This document shows positions 16,791 through 26,724 of a DNA stretch of 64,000 nt, in pieces. This DNA comes from Robiginitomaculum sp. GTDB taxonomy: Bacteria > Pseudomonadota > Alphaproteobacteria > Caulobacterales > Maricaulaceae. The DNA is taken from NCBI GenBank assembly GCA_021776565.1, contig JAJFFQ010000059.1, positions 1 to 64,000 on the forward strand, given 5' to 3'. How positions within the stretch are numbered: position 1 is the first letter of the stretch; each line of letters begins with the position of its first letter. The notes beneath the pieces were generated by a model, which saw only the letters and a program-made list of their open reading frames with translations, was not told the DNA's origin and searched no databases. The position numbers were made by a program, and so were the translations under genes.

Positions 16791-17507
16791 GTGAAGATGA
16801 TGAAAATCAACAATGAAGATGAAAAAGATCAGGAGATACTGGTCAAACCGGCCCGTCACAAAGGTTTGCTCTTGTGGCTGCGTAACAGTTTTCTAACCGG
16901 TATTGTGGTTTCTGCGCCCATTGGGGCAACCTTGTGGCTGGTCTGGAGTTTTTTGCGCTGGGTGGATGGGCGTGTTGTCCCGCTTATACCGGAAGAATAT
17001 AATCCAGAAACTTATCTGCCTGTTGCCGTGCCGGGGCTGGGTCTTTTGATCGCGGTGGTGGCCCTTACATTGCTTGGTGCACTCACCGCCAACATTTTCG
17101 GGCGCTCATTGCTCAGGTTTGGTGAACGTCTGGTTGAGCGTGTCCCCTTGGTCAGCAGCATTTACGGTACGGTAAAACAAATTGTTCAAACCGTTTTGTC
17201 GCAACAAGATCGCTCATTCGACAAGGTTGTCCTCATCGAATATCCGCGTCACGGCAGCTATGCTGTGGGGTTTGTTTCCGCACCGGCACAAGGGGAAATT
17301 GCCAAGGCGCTGGGTGAGGATATTCTGGGCGTGTTCATCCCCACGGCGCCAAATCCGACCTCCGGGTTTTTAATCTATGAAAAGCGTAAAAATCTGGTCT
17401 TTCTCGACATGCAGGTCGAGGCCGGGGCCAAACTGATTATTTCTGCCGGGCTGGTTTATCCAGGTAGTAATGGCACTCAGCCAGAGGACAGTAAACGCAC
17501 CGCCTGA
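16791..17507 (+). CDS. DUF502 family integral membrane protein
   Basis: This protein of about 236-238 residues is a DUF502 (COG2928) member of unknown function. It has two transmembrane helices (about 35-57 and 75-100), then the conserved ERLVERVPLVSSIYGTVKQ and GVFIPTAPNPTSGFL and a C-terminal segment MQVEAGAKLIISAGLVYPG. Possible starts are GTG 16791 and ATG 16797 or 16800; none has a strong ribosome binding site. Its 3' end overlaps the 3' end of recG by 31 bp in convergent orientation, a tight arrangement. Confidence 0.85.
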   Translation: MKMMKINNEDEKDQEILVKPARHKGLLLWLRNSFLTGIVVSAPIGATLWLVWSFLRWVDGRVVPLIPEEYNPETYLPVAVPGLGLLIAVVALTLLGALTANIFGRSLLRFGERLVERVPLVSSIYGTVKQIVQTVLSQQDRSFDKVVLIEYPRHGSYAVGFVSAPAQGEIAKALGEDILGVFIPTAPNPTSGFLIYEKRKNLVFLDMQVEAGAKLIISAGLVYPGSNGTQPEDSKRTA

Positions 17508-19558
17508 TCCTGCTCAAAAAGATAGAGAAGCTGGCGCAAGGCTTTGCCTCGCTTGCCCACCAGATCCGGGTCAGCTTGTGCAATCATGCGGGCCTGGGTG
17601 TTGGCGATCTCAAGAAGTTCCGTATCACTTTCCAGGCGGGCAAAATGGTTGTGTGGCAGACCGCTTTGGCGCACGCCCAGAAGGTCGCCCATGCCGCGCA
17701 GTTTCCAGTCAGTTTCGGCGATGACAAAACCATCATCAGTGTTGCGCAAGGTTTCCAGTCGCTTTCGTGCCGTTTCACCAAGCGGAGACTTATAAAGGAG
17801 CAGACACGAGGATGCCCGTTCCGAGCGGCCAACACGGCCCCGCAACTGGTGCAATTGTGCCAGGCCAAAGCGTTCCGCCTGTTCGATCACCATGACACTG
17901 GCTTCGGGAACATCCATGCCCACTTCAACAACGGTCGTTGCCACCAGAATTTGTATGTCCCCCGCCTTGAAGGCCAGTGACAGTCGTTCTTTTTCTTTCG
18001 CGGGCATACGCCCGTGGATTAGCCCAATGCAATCACCAAACCGGGCCTTGAGATCGGCATAACGTTCCTCTGCGGCGGCAAGATCAACCTTGTCGCTTTC
18101 CTCTACAAGTGGGCAAACCCAATAACCACGCCCCCCATCCTTTATAAGTTGCCCTAGGCGGGTAATCACGTCCTCCAGCCGGACAAGCGGCAATACCCGC
18201 GTTGTTACCGGCGTGCGCCCGGGTGGTTTTTCATCAAGCTTGGAAATATCCATATCTCCATAAACCGCCAGCGCCAGTGAGCGCGGTATGGGGGTTGCGG
18301 TCATCACCAGAAGGTCAGGACGCGCCCCTTTGGCGGTGAGTTTTAACCGATCCGAAACGCCAAAACGATGTTGTTCATCAATGATAACCAGCGCCAGGCT
18401 CTTGAATTCCACACCTTCCTGAAACAGCGCATGGGTGCCGCAAATAACGTCTGTTTCTCCTCTGCCCAGCTTTGCGAGAATATCGGCGCGTGTCTGTCCC
18501 TTGTCTCGCCCGGTCAGAATATCCAGCCTAAGCCCTGCGCTTTTTAGCAAGGGTTTTAGCGAGGCGGCGTGTTGTCGCGCCAGAATTTCCGTCGGGGCCA
18601 TCAGGGCGCATTGCCCTCCGGCCTCGATGGCCCGTGCCGCCGCCAGTGCTGCAACGAAGGTTTTGCCGGCTCCCACATCACCTTGAAGCAAGCGGGTCAT
18701 GCGTTCCGGCGTCGCCATATCGGCCTCTATCTCGGTAAATACGCGGGTTTGTGCGCCTGTCGGGGTGAAGGGTGCGCTGTCCAGTATAGCTCGAACTTTA
18801 CTGCCATCCCCCACCAGCGCCATGCCAGGTTTGGAGCGCCTGTGTATACGCACCAGTGCCAGTGCCAGTTGTCGCGAGAGCAATTCATCATAGGCAAGAC
18901 GGCACCGTATCGGGCTTTCCTGTTCCAGGGTCATCAAATCGGTGGGTTGGTGTAATGCGGTCAGTGCCGCGCGCCATGAGGGCCAGCCTAGCTTGGCCAA
19001 AAGACCGGGGTCTATCCATTCGCTTAATTCAGGTGCACGATCCAGTGCTCCGGCAATGGCCTTGTGCAGGGTTTTGGACGCCAACCCCTGGGTCATGGGA
19101 TAGACCGCTTCGATTGCGGGAATATCGTCTGCATCTTGAAATTTAACGATATAGTCCGGGTGCAGCATCTGGATTTCGCCGTTAAAATGCTCCACTTTGC
19201 CACAAACAATACGGGTTTCACCGGGCGGTAACTGCCGCATCAAATAATCAGGCCGGGCATGGAACCAGCTTAACGTCAAAAACCCGGTATCGTCTTGGCC
19301 TCGCACGCGGTATGGCAACCCGCGTCTTGGGGCCGGAATATGCTTTTCTATCTCGATCTTAAAACTGGCAATCTGGCCATCAACGGCATGGGCGACGCCG
19401 GGGCTGGCGCGCCGATCTATCAGGCTGACGGGCATCATGAACAACAGATCAAGAACACGGCTGGCGTTCAGTTTTTGTAAATTTTCCGCAACCTTTGGGC
19501 CAACGCCGGGCAGGGCACTGGTGTCGGCAAACAGGGGAAAAAGAATTTGTGGCCGCAT
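17477..19558 (-). CDS. recG: ATP-dependent DNA helicase RecG
   Basis: RecG (693 residues) remodels stalled replication forks and branched DNA. The N-terminal wedge/OB region (about 1-260) contains RVRGQDDTGFLTLSWFHARPDYL. The helicase core has GDVGAGKT (about 293), ALMAPTEILARQHA, DEQHRFGV (about 393), TATPIPRSLAL, VVEVGMDVPEA and QLHQLRGRVGRSE. Length is normal. The position near sdhE-mfd is typical for alphaproteobacteria, although three unrelated genes intervene here. The stop lies within the end of the DUF502 gene. Confidence 0.97.
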   Translation of the reverse strand: MRPQILFPLFADTSALPGVGPKVAENLQKLNASRVLDLLFMMPVSLIDRRASPGVAHAVDGQIASFKIEIEKHIPAPRRGLPYRVRGQDDTGFLTLSWFHARPDYLMRQLPPGETRIVCGKVEHFNGEIQMLHPDYIVKFQDADDIPAIEAVYPMTQGLASKTLHKAIAGALDRAPELSEWIDPGLLAKLGWPSWRAALTALHQPTDLMTLEQESPIRCRLAYDELLSRQLALALVRIHRRSKPGMALVGDGSKVRAILDSAPFTPTGAQTRVFTEIEADMATPERMTRLLQGDVGAGKTFVAALAAARAIEAGGQCALMAPTEILARQHAASLKPLLKSAGLRLDILTGRDKGQTRADILAKLGRGETDVICGTHALFQEGVEFKSLALVIIDEQHRFGVSDRLKLTAKGARPDLLVMTATPIPRSLALAVYGDMDISKLDEKPPGRTPVTTRVLPLVRLEDVITRLGQLIKDGGRGYWVCPLVEESDKVDLAAAEERYADLKARFGDCIGLIHGRMPAKEKERLSLAFKAGDIQILVATTVVEVGMDVPEASVMVIEQAERFGLAQLHQLRGRVGRSERASSCLLLYKSPLGETARKRLETLRNTDDGFVIAETDWKLRGMGDLLGVRQSGLPHNHFARLESDTELLEIANTQARMIAQADPDLVGKRGKALRQLLYLFEQDQAVRLLSSG

Positions 19559-19590
19559 TCTTGGATTATAGCGTCAGTTTGGTTCTGCGC

Positions 19591-20685
19591 CTAATAGAGT
19601 TTCTGGAGTGCGGCTGCGTCATAATTTTCCAACTCATCAACGCGATCCTCTTTGATCTTCTGCGCCCAGTTTGGGTCTTGCAGCAAGGCCCGGCCAACTG
19701 CGACCAGATCAAATTCTTGCCTGTCCAGACGCTCAATAATATCATCCAGTGATGACATTGCAGAGCCTTCGCCCATAAAAGCGCCAAAAAAATCACTGGA
19801 TAAACCAACCGAACCAACGGTAATGGTTGGCAAACCGGTCAGTTTTTTTGCCCACCCGGCAAGGTTCAGGTCTGATCCGTCAAATTCCGCTTCCCAATAC
19901 CGTCGTTGCGAGCAATGCAAAATATCGACACCCGCATCTACAAATACTTTGAGGAAGGCCTCCAGTTCTTGTGGAGTTTGCGCCAGTCGAGCATTGTATT
20001 CCTGCTGCTTCCATTGCGAAAACCGCAAAATGATCGGCATGTCATTGCCAACAGCCTTGCGACATTCACCAATGATTTCTGCGGCAAAGCGTGCGCGATC
20101 TGCTAAATCGCCACCATATTTGTCTTCGCGCACGTTCATCACATTCCAGAAAAATTCATCAATCAAATAACCATGAGCGCCATGAATTTCTATGGCATCA
20201 AACCCAAGTTTGGCCGCATGCGCGGCAGAGCGTGCAAAGGAGGATACCATATCCTCAACATCCGATTCTGTTGGCACCTGTGCGACCAACTTACCTTTAT
20301 GGGTCAGGCCAGACGGGCTGTCTGTGCTCCCATCAGGGTTATGGCCGGTGCCGGGCTTTCGAGTCATGCCCGTATGCCAAAGTTGCGGGGCAATTTTGCC
20401 TCCAGCCTGATGCACCTGTTCACAAACCCTGGCCCACCCGTTTAGCGAAGCTTCACCGTGGAACACGGGTACTTTGGTGTCGCTGGATGCGCCGGGCCGA
20501 TCTACTGTTGTGCCTTCGGTCACAATTAACCCAACGCCTGCCGCGCCGCGACGCGCATAATAAGCGGCAACATTTTCGCCCGGTACACCATTTGGTGAAA
20601 AACTGCGTGTCATCGGGGCCATGACAATACGGTTTGGTAAATGCAAACCCCGGCAGAAAAAGGGTCGAAAAAGTGAACTGGTCAT
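19591..20685 (-). CDS. NADH:flavin oxidoreductase, Old Yellow Enzyme family
   Basis: A 364-residue FMN-dependent ene-reductase. Typical features are NRIVMAPMTRSFS near residue 20, an active-site loop QLWHTG (about 102), the substrate-binding region IEIHGAHGYLIDEFFWN (about 165-181) with DKYGGDL, and C-terminal VAVGRALLQDPNW. Reduction of activated C=C bonds with NAD(P)H is the family activity; the physiological substrate is unknown. It lies 32 bp downstream of... (on its own strand upstream) recG in the same orientation, so the two could share a transcript. The start ATG is followed by the conserved FRP. Confidence 0.9.
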   Translation of the reverse strand: MTSSLFRPFFCRGLHLPNRIVMAPMTRSFSPNGVPGENVAAYYARRGAAGVGLIVTEGTTVDRPGASSDTKVPVFHGEASLNGWARVCEQVHQAGGKIAPQLWHTGMTRKPGTGHNPDGSTDSPSGLTHKGKLVAQVPTESDVEDMVSSFARSAAHAAKLGFDAIEIHGAHGYLIDEFFWNVMNVREDKYGGDLADRARFAAEIIGECRKAVGNDMPIILRFSQWKQQEYNARLAQTPQELEAFLKVFVDAGVDILHCSQRRYWEAEFDGSDLNLAGWAKKLTGLPTITVGSVGLSSDFFGAFMGEGSAMSSLDDIIERLDRQEFDLVAVGRALLQDPNWAQKIKEDRVDELENYDAAALQKLY

Positions 20686-20787
20686 TGGTTTCCAATCTTG
20701 TCAAAAAAAATGCCCGTAGGCATTGAGGAGACAGGAAAATCCTATTCATTTGCTGGTGTCAACACGATCAACGTTCAAGGCGTGCTA

Positions 20788-21642
20788 TTAAAATGTTTTC
20801 AATAGTTTTGCCCGCAAGGTGATTTGCTCCCGGGCACCATATTGGCTCCTGGTTAGTGGGCTATCCGCAGCAGAACCATTCAGAAGGCCGAGGTTTGCAC
20901 TGGCGTTAAAGCGCCAGTTTTTATTCAGATGATTTTCAAAAATCATACCTATTGAACTTTCATGCATGCTGGCCCGGGCAGTAAATCGGGCTAGTCCTGT
21001 GCTCGCGGCCTGATCGGTGGTAACGCCAAAAAATGCTTGCAGGTGTCTCGCTGACCCCCATTTGAGCCGGATATAGGGCACCAGCCTGGCCTGGCGGCTC
21101 AATTCCATAGTGTAACCGGCCTCAAGGTTGAACGTTTCGCCTTTGGTGACACCGGAAATATCGGTAAAAAGTTCGGCAGTCAGATAGGATTTATATAGAG
21201 ATGCACCCAGAAAAATACCGCCATCCAGTCGGGTTTCAATTTTACCAAGTCCCTTGATCGGCTTTGGTATATTGGCGAGCCGTCGGCCTTGCACACCGCG
21301 CACCAGCGCCCCGGCTCGCCAAATTCTGTTATTAAAGGCAATAACGCCCAATGTGCCGTTTTCAAAGAAAACCGTGTTTTTCCAAAATAGCTTGAGATCC
21401 AGATCCAGATTAAAGGCATAATCCTCTGAGCCAACAAAATCTGGTGCCAGCACAAGACCAGCACCATAACGTCCATGCCATGGGTTTTTGCTGTCTGTTA
21501 AATCAAATTCTACGGCCTTGAGATATATTGGTGGCCCGGCTGTATTGGTGCGAACGTCCGCAGCGCGTGCATGGGTAGGATAAAGCGCCCATAAAAGCAG
21601 TATGAGCAGCCAAATTCTAAAAACCGTAGATAAGGAAAGCAC
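20788..21642 (-). CDS. MipA/OmpV family outer membrane protein
   Basis: A 284-residue secreted beta-barrel candidate with a signal peptide (cleavage after ARA, about residue 28). The family start GRYGAGLVLAPDFVGSEDY follows, then alternating-hydrophobicity strands and a final aromatic residue (LLKTF), as for outer membrane proteins. MipA/OmpV members include scaffolds of murein enzymes and osmoregulated porin-like proteins. It starts 2 bp after the stop of the endonuclease/phosphatase gene and is probably translated from the same message. Confidence 0.82.
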   Translation of the reverse strand: MLSLSTVFRIWLLILLLWALYPTHARAADVRTNTAGPPIYLKAVEFDLTDSKNPWHGRYGAGLVLAPDFVGSEDYAFNLDLDLKLFWKNTVFFENGTLGVIAFNNRIWRAGALVRGVQGRRLANIPKPIKGLGKIETRLDGGIFLGASLYKSYLTAELFTDISGVTKGETFNLEAGYTMELSRQARLVPYIRLKWGSARHLQAFFGVTTDQAASTGLARFTARASMHESSIGMIFENHLNKNWRFNASANLGLLNGSAADSPLTRSQYGAREQITLRAKLLKTF

Positions 21643-21644
21643 GT

Positions 21645-22652
21645 TCAGTTTCCGGTATTCTTTCTCACATCATATTCATAATGGACTTCATATCCTGTGT
21701 GGTCGGAAAGAGGGCGACCCTGCACAGTTTCGCGAAAATTACGCTCGATATATATCGGTGTCAGCAATATTGCGCTACCGGAGCGGTAAAACTGCTTGTC
21801 ATTGGTCAGATAAAGTATCTCTGATATTTCGGTATTGGTGTCCAGTATGCAGACTTCGCCCCGTTCAAGGCAGACTTCGGCCACGTCAAGAGTATCAATT
21901 TTTTCTCGAAAATACTGATAGCGCCGTGGCGGTTTGGTGTTGAAGTCCCCGGCCAGGATCAATGGTGCCTTGATGCTGGAGGTGCGTGCCAGAAACTTTG
22001 CCAAAATGTCTGTCTGTTTCTGGTGGGCACGCAGACGCACTGCCCCCGGCGCTTTGGATGAGCGGTTGGAATTGAAATGCGACGTAACCAGATGCACCGG
22101 TGTATCCATGCCGGGTACGGAAATTTCAATCATGACAATTGACTTGTTGGCCAGGCAATCAAGACCGGCGCAGGCATCAGCGCCAAAGGTGGTAAAGACC
22201 GGGTTTGTGATCTCAAAATCGCTAAGAATAATCAGGCCGCTATTCATAAATTTTTGTATTTTCTGACCTTTGGCGTAAGAATGCCCACCTTCAACATTCC
22301 AGCTTGTGCCTATTTGTTTTTTACCGGATTTTCGCCCAGGCCCGCGAACAACGTATTTGTAGCCGCTTTGCTCAATGATGACGTTGCTGCGATCGACAAA
22401 GGCTTCCTGCAAAACAACAATATCAGGTTGTGTCCCGTTCTCTCTGCGCTCTTTTAGTATCTCTGCAATTCGGTTGAGGCGAGAGGTTTTATGCCGTTTC
22501 ACCGGACTGGGCAGGGCATTGATATTGTAGGTCAGGATGCTCAGTATGTCTGGCGTGGATTCTGCGGCTTGTGCTTGCAGCGTGGATAAGGCAATCAAGC
22601 CACTAACAAACGCAGTACCGATCAGAGCAAAAGGGTAGCGAATCATCTTCAT
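21645..22652 (-). CDS. Secreted endonuclease/exonuclease/phosphatase family protein
   Basis: A 335-residue protein with a signal peptide (about 1-29) and the DNase I-like metallophosphoesterase fold. Visible motifs are TYNINALPSP, VVLQEAFVD (catalytic Glu), VTSHFNSN, LAGDFNTKPP and the closing LSDHTGYEV (SDH). The mix of secretion, size and a hydrophobic-loop region resembles bacterial sphingomyelinase C-type enzymes, so a phospholipid or sphingolipid headgroup is a plausible substrate, but nucleic acid or other phosphoesters cannot be excluded. Co-transcribed with the MipA/OmpV-like gene. Confidence 0.83.
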   Translation of the reverse strand: MKMIRYPFALIGTAFVSGLIALSTLQAQAAESTPDILSILTYNINALPSPVKRHKTSRLNRIAEILKERRENGTQPDIVVLQEAFVDRSNVIIEQSGYKYVVRGPGRKSGKKQIGTSWNVEGGHSYAKGQKIQKFMNSGLIILSDFEITNPVFTTFGADACAGLDCLANKSIVMIEISVPGMDTPVHLVTSHFNSNRSSKAPGAVRLRAHQKQTDILAKFLARTSSIKAPLILAGDFNTKPPRRYQYFREKIDTLDVAEVCLERGEVCILDTNTEISEILYLTNDKQFYRSGSAILLTPIYIERNFRETVQGRPLSDHTGYEVHYEYDVRKNTGN

Positions 22653-22826
22653 TGCACAGTCACTTTATAATCGGTGTCCTTAAAATTTGTGTATATATGA
22701 ATGCTGGAAAATATCCAGACAATTATGATAAAGTAAAGATTGCAGTTATGTGAAAAGTGAGATCAAAACAGCAGTTATTGTCAATGACCGTTTGTTTTGC
22801 ATCATTTCTGACCTATAGCGTGCGCT

Positions 22827-23111
22827 ATGGATACCAAGCACAGAAAAAAACGGATGTTGTTTCGGGCCTGGCATCGGGGCTTTAAGGAAATGGATCTGAT
22901 TTTGGGCTGCTTTGCTGATCGGCGGTTAACGGATATGACGCCTGACGAACTGGATCAGTTTGAAGCGATCCTCGATGCAGAAGATACCCCGCTTTATCAA
23001 TGGATAACCGGTAAAGACAAGATGCCGCCGGAATTTGATAACCCGATTATGGCCGAAATATGCAATTTCAAACCTCTGGCAAATATGCTTAAAGCTGGCC
23101 GAAGCGGGTAA
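22827..23111 (+). CDS. sdhE: FAD assembly factor SdhE (succinate dehydrogenase)
   Basis: SdhE promotes covalent FAD attachment to SdhA. The 94-residue product has the conserved RGFKEMD (RGxxE motif, about 18-24), LGCFADRRL and a DTPLYQWITG segment. Size matches the family (85-100). It is separated from mfd by 2 bp; sdhE-mfd is a frequent alphaproteobacterial pair. The A/T-rich ~170 bp upstream is divergent from the phosphatase gene and should contain the promoters. Confidence 0.93.
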   Translation: MDTKHRKKRMLFRAWHRGFKEMDLILGCFADRRLTDMTPDELDQFEAILDAEDTPLYQWITGKDKMPPEFDNPIMAEICNFKPLANMLKAGRSG

Positions 23112-23113
23112 GC

Positions 23114-26100
23114 ATGGCTAACCTTTCTTATGTTCTCGCACAAATTGCCAATGCGCCTGGCACGCTTGTTGTTGGTAATGCACCGGAAGGGTTTGACGCA
23201 CTACTGCTTTGCGATGCGGTGCGCGCACGCGGAGGTCTTGGGGTCTTTGTTGCCCGTGATGACGCACGGGCGGCGGCGTTTGCGGGGGCCTGCAATTTTT
23301 TTGCCCCGGATATGGATATATTGCGTCTGCCGGCCTGGGATTGCCTGCCCTATGACCGGGTATCTCCGGCGGTAGATCTGGCGGCCAATCGTGCCGGGAC
23401 GTTATGGGCGCTGGCGCAAGACAAACAACCTGCAACGAGGTTAGTAGTCACCACCATCAATGCGTTATGCCAACGTGTGCCGCCACGACATGAGCTTGGC
23501 AAAGCCGGATTTGAAGCCCGTATCGGGGCACGCATCGGCATGGATGTGCTGACAAAACACTTGCAAATCAATGGTTATGCCAGGGCCGGAACGGTGATGG
23601 AGCCTGGTGATTATGCGGTGCGCGGCGGTGTGGTGGATGTTTTCCCGCCGGGTAGTGCCATTCCGGTGCGGCTTGATTTTTTTGGTGACACACTGGAAAG
23701 CGTGCGCAGTTTTGACCCGCAAACGCAGCGTTCAATTGCTAACCTTAAAATGATTGAATTGGCACCGGTTAGTGAAGTTCTGCTAACCCCACAAAGCATT
23801 TCGCGGTTTCGCACTGGGTTTGTGCGTGAGTTTGGCGCTGCACATGATGATGCACTTTATGATGCGGTTAGCGCTGGTGCGCGGCCACAAGGTGTCGAGC
23901 ACTGGCTACCGTTGTTTTATGAGCAAACCGAAACTGTTTTTGATTATTTGGGTGCCTCGGTACTTTTCGCTCTGGATCATTTGGCCAGTGAAGCCCTGGG
24001 CGAGCGGGCGCAGATGGTCGCTGATTATTACGAGGCACGGCGCGAGGGCGCTGCACAGGTTTCTTCGGTGGCATTATCTGCCCCGGCTTATCGGGCTTTG
24101 CCCCCAGAGGCGTTTTATTTAACCGAGGAGGATTTTGAGCAACAAACGAAGGTGCTGGACACCCGCCAGTTCTCTCCGTTCAGTTTGCCCCCTGGTGGCG
24201 CAATGGTGGACGCAGGTGGCAAGACAGGCCGGGTGTTTACCGCTGAACGAACCACCACCAACACTAATGTATATGATGCAGTGCGCGGGCATATTCATGA
24301 CCGATGCGCGCAGGGCAAGAAGGTGTTGATTGCCGGTTGGTCAACAGGTTCAACCGAGCGCACCGCAGGTGTGCTGGAAGACCATGGTGTTACGGGCATC
24401 AAGGATGTCGCGGCATTTGTTGATTTTGGTGCTCTACCAGCCAAGGTGATCGCCCGTGCCGTTTTGCCGCTGGAACATGGCTTTGAGACAGCAGATTTTG
24501 CGGTCATTGCCGAGCAGGATATTCTGGGCGATCGGCTGGCGCGCACAAGGCGCAAAAAACGCGCGGCCAATTTTATTGCCGAAGCGGGTAGTCTGCATAG
24601 TGATGATCTGGTGGTGCATGTGGATCATGGCATTGGTCGTTATGCGGGCTTAAGAACTCTGGACATAAATGGTGCGCCCCATGATTGCCTGGAATTGCAC
24701 TATGCGGGCGGTGACAAGTTGTTTCTGCCCGTAGAGAATATCGAACTTTTATCGCGTTATGGTTCTGAATCGGCGCAAGCCAATCTGGACAAGCTTGGCG
24801 GCGTTGCCTGGCAAGCACGCAAAGCCAAGGCAAAAAAACGCCTGCGCGATATGGCTGGTGAGCTTATCAAAATTGCTGCAGCGCGTGAAATGCGAACAGC
24901 GGAGGCTATTACACCACCGCAAGGCGCGTGGGACGAGTTTTGCGCCAGATTTCCTTTTATTGAAACAGAGGATCAGCTCTCTACGATTGCCGATGTACTG
25001 GAGGATTTGGGCAAGGGCCGTCCGATGGATCGACTGGTTTGCGGCGATGTGGGATTTGGCAAGACCGAAATTGCCCTGCGTGCTGCTTTTGTCGTCGCCA
25101 TGAGCGGGCGGCAAGTGGCTATCGTCGCGCCCACCACATTACTGGCCCGACAGCATTATAGTACCTTTACGGATCGGTTTTCCGGCTGGCCGGTGAAGGT
25201 GCGGCGCTTGTCACGTCTGGTGCCAGCCAAAGAGGCCAGGGCCACACGCGAGGGACTGGCATCCGGACAGGTCGATATTGTTATCGGCACCCATGCATTA
25301 CTGGGCAAGCAGGTGAAATTTCGCGATCTTGCCCTGATGATTATTGACGAGGAGCAGCATTTTGGTGTGCGCCATAAAGAACGTCTGAAATCACTGCGTG
25401 CCGATGTGCATGTGTTGACATTAACCGCGACGCCCATACCGCGTACCTTGCAAATGGCGCTTAGTGGTATTCGCGAGCTATCCCTCATCGCCACACCACC
25501 CGTGGATCGGTTGACAGTGCGCACCTATGTGGCACCGTTTGATACGGTGACGGTGCGCGAAGCCCTGTTGCGTGAGCGGTTTCGCGGCGGGCAAAGTTTT
25601 TTTGTGGTGCCGCGTATTCTTGATCTTGAAGAAATTGAGACGTTTTTACGTGATGCCGTGCCGGAGGTCAGTTATGTTGTCGCCCACGGGCGTATGACGC
25701 CGGTGGAGCTTGAGGATATTATGACGGCCTTTTATGATGGTCGTTATGACGTGCTGCTATCGACCACAATCATTGAATCCGGCCTTGATATTCCCACCGC
25801 CAATACCCTGATTGTTCATCGGGCTGATCGCTTTGGCCTATCGCAACTATACCAGTTACGTGGCCGGGTGGGTCGCTCGAAAGTGCGCGGCTATGCCTAC
25901 CTGACCATTCCGGCAAGGTTCAAAATCACCAAAACTGCCGAGGCGCGCTTAAAAGTGCTTTCGTCTTTGGATACGCTGGGCGCGGGCTTCACCCTGGCCA
26001 GCCATGATCTGGATTTGCGCGGTGGTGGCAATCTTCTGGGTGAGGAACAATCAGGTCAAATCCGCGATGTGGGGGTGGAATTGTATCAGGCAATGCTGGA

Positions 26101-26596
26101 AGAAGCCGTGGCGGAGATGAAAACCGGCACGAAAGAGAGCGACCATGATTGGTCACCGCAAATCAATACCGGTGTCAGTGTATTGATCCCCGAACACTAT
26201 GTGCCTGATCTGGATGTACGGCTACAGCTTTATCGCCGTCTGGCTAGCGCCGATAGTCATGAGGAGCGCGAGGCCTTTGCCGCTGAACTGATCGACCGGT
26301 TCGGGCCTTTGCCCATCGAGGCAGAACATTTGCTGGTCACCATGAAAATCAAGGCGCTATGCAAAAAATCCGGTATTGAAAAGGCTGATGCTGGCCCCAA
26401 AGGCGTGGTGATGACGTTTCGTGGGTCTGCTTTTGCTAATCCGTTAGGTCTGGTGGAACTGATGAACCGCCCCGGCAATGCCTATAAATTGCGCCCGGAT
26501 CAAAAACTGGTCATGCGCGGCAATTGGCCCGAACCGGTGCATCGCTTGCGCGGGGTTGAAAACGCTGTACGGGAAATCGCCGCTTTGGTGGATTAG
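23114..26596 (+). CDS. mfd: Transcription-repair coupling factor Mfd
   Basis: Mfd (1160 residues) removes stalled RNA polymerase and recruits UvrA. The UvrB-homology region (about 1-330), RNA-polymerase interaction domain (DLVVHVDHGIGRYAGL, about 500) and RecG-like translocase (GDVGFGKTEIALRAAF about 643; DEEQHFGV about 744; TATPIPRTLQMAL; QLYQLRGRVGRSKVRGYAYL) are in order, followed by the C-terminal TRCF domain. The gene is full length. Its last codons, encoding REIAALVD, have a diverged duplicate about 4.9 kb downstream (31489-31545), which bounds an accessory gene block. Confidence 0.97.
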   Translation: MANLSYVLAQIANAPGTLVVGNAPEGFDALLLCDAVRARGGLGVFVARDDARAAAFAGACNFFAPDMDILRLPAWDCLPYDRVSPAVDLAANRAGTLWALAQDKQPATRLVVTTINALCQRVPPRHELGKAGFEARIGARIGMDVLTKHLQINGYARAGTVMEPGDYAVRGGVVDVFPPGSAIPVRLDFFGDTLESVRSFDPQTQRSIANLKMIELAPVSEVLLTPQSISRFRTGFVREFGAAHDDALYDAVSAGARPQGVEHWLPLFYEQTETVFDYLGASVLFALDHLASEALGERAQMVADYYEARREGAAQVSSVALSAPAYRALPPEAFYLTEEDFEQQTKVLDTRQFSPFSLPPGGAMVDAGGKTGRVFTAERTTTNTNVYDAVRGHIHDRCAQGKKVLIAGWSTGSTERTAGVLEDHGVTGIKDVAAFVDFGALPAKVIARAVLPLEHGFETADFAVIAEQDILGDRLARTRRKKRAANFIAEAGSLHSDDLVVHVDHGIGRYAGLRTLDINGAPHDCLELHYAGGDKLFLPVENIELLSRYGSESAQANLDKLGGVAWQARKAKAKKRLRDMAGELIKIAAAREMRTAEAITPPQGAWDEFCARFPFIETEDQLSTIADVLEDLGKGRPMDRLVCGDVGFGKTEIALRAAFVVAMSGRQVAIVAPTTLLARQHYSTFTDRFSGWPVKVRRLSRLVPAKEARATREGLASGQVDIVIGTHALLGKQVKFRDLALMIIDEEQHFGVRHKERLKSLRADVHVLTLTATPIPRTLQMALSGIRELSLIATPPVDRLTVRTYVAPFDTVTVREALLRERFRGGQSFFVVPRILDLEEIETFLRDAVPEVSYVVAHGRMTPVELEDIMTAFYDGRYDVLLSTTIIESGLDIPTANTLIVHRADRFGLSQLYQLRGRVGRSKVRGYAYLTIPARFKITKTAEARLKVLSSLDTLGAGFTLASHDLDLRGGGNLLGEEQSGQIRDVGVELYQAMLEEAVAEMKTGTKESDHDWSPQINTGVSVLIPEHYVPDLDVRLQLYRRLASADSHEEREAFAAELIDRFGPLPIEAEHLLVTMKIKALCKKSGIEKADAGPKGVVMTFRGSAFANPLGLVELMNRPGNAYKLRPDQKLVMRGNWPEPVHRLRGVENAVREIAALVD

Positions 26597-26724
26597 GGAG
26601 CAGGAAATGCTCTGGTTTGTACGTATACTGGTTGGCGGTGAACACCCGTTATACCCTGCATTACCGACTTACCGCTTGTCCTATTTTCATTTGTCTTTAC
26701 AACATAGTGAGGGGGCGCACGAAT

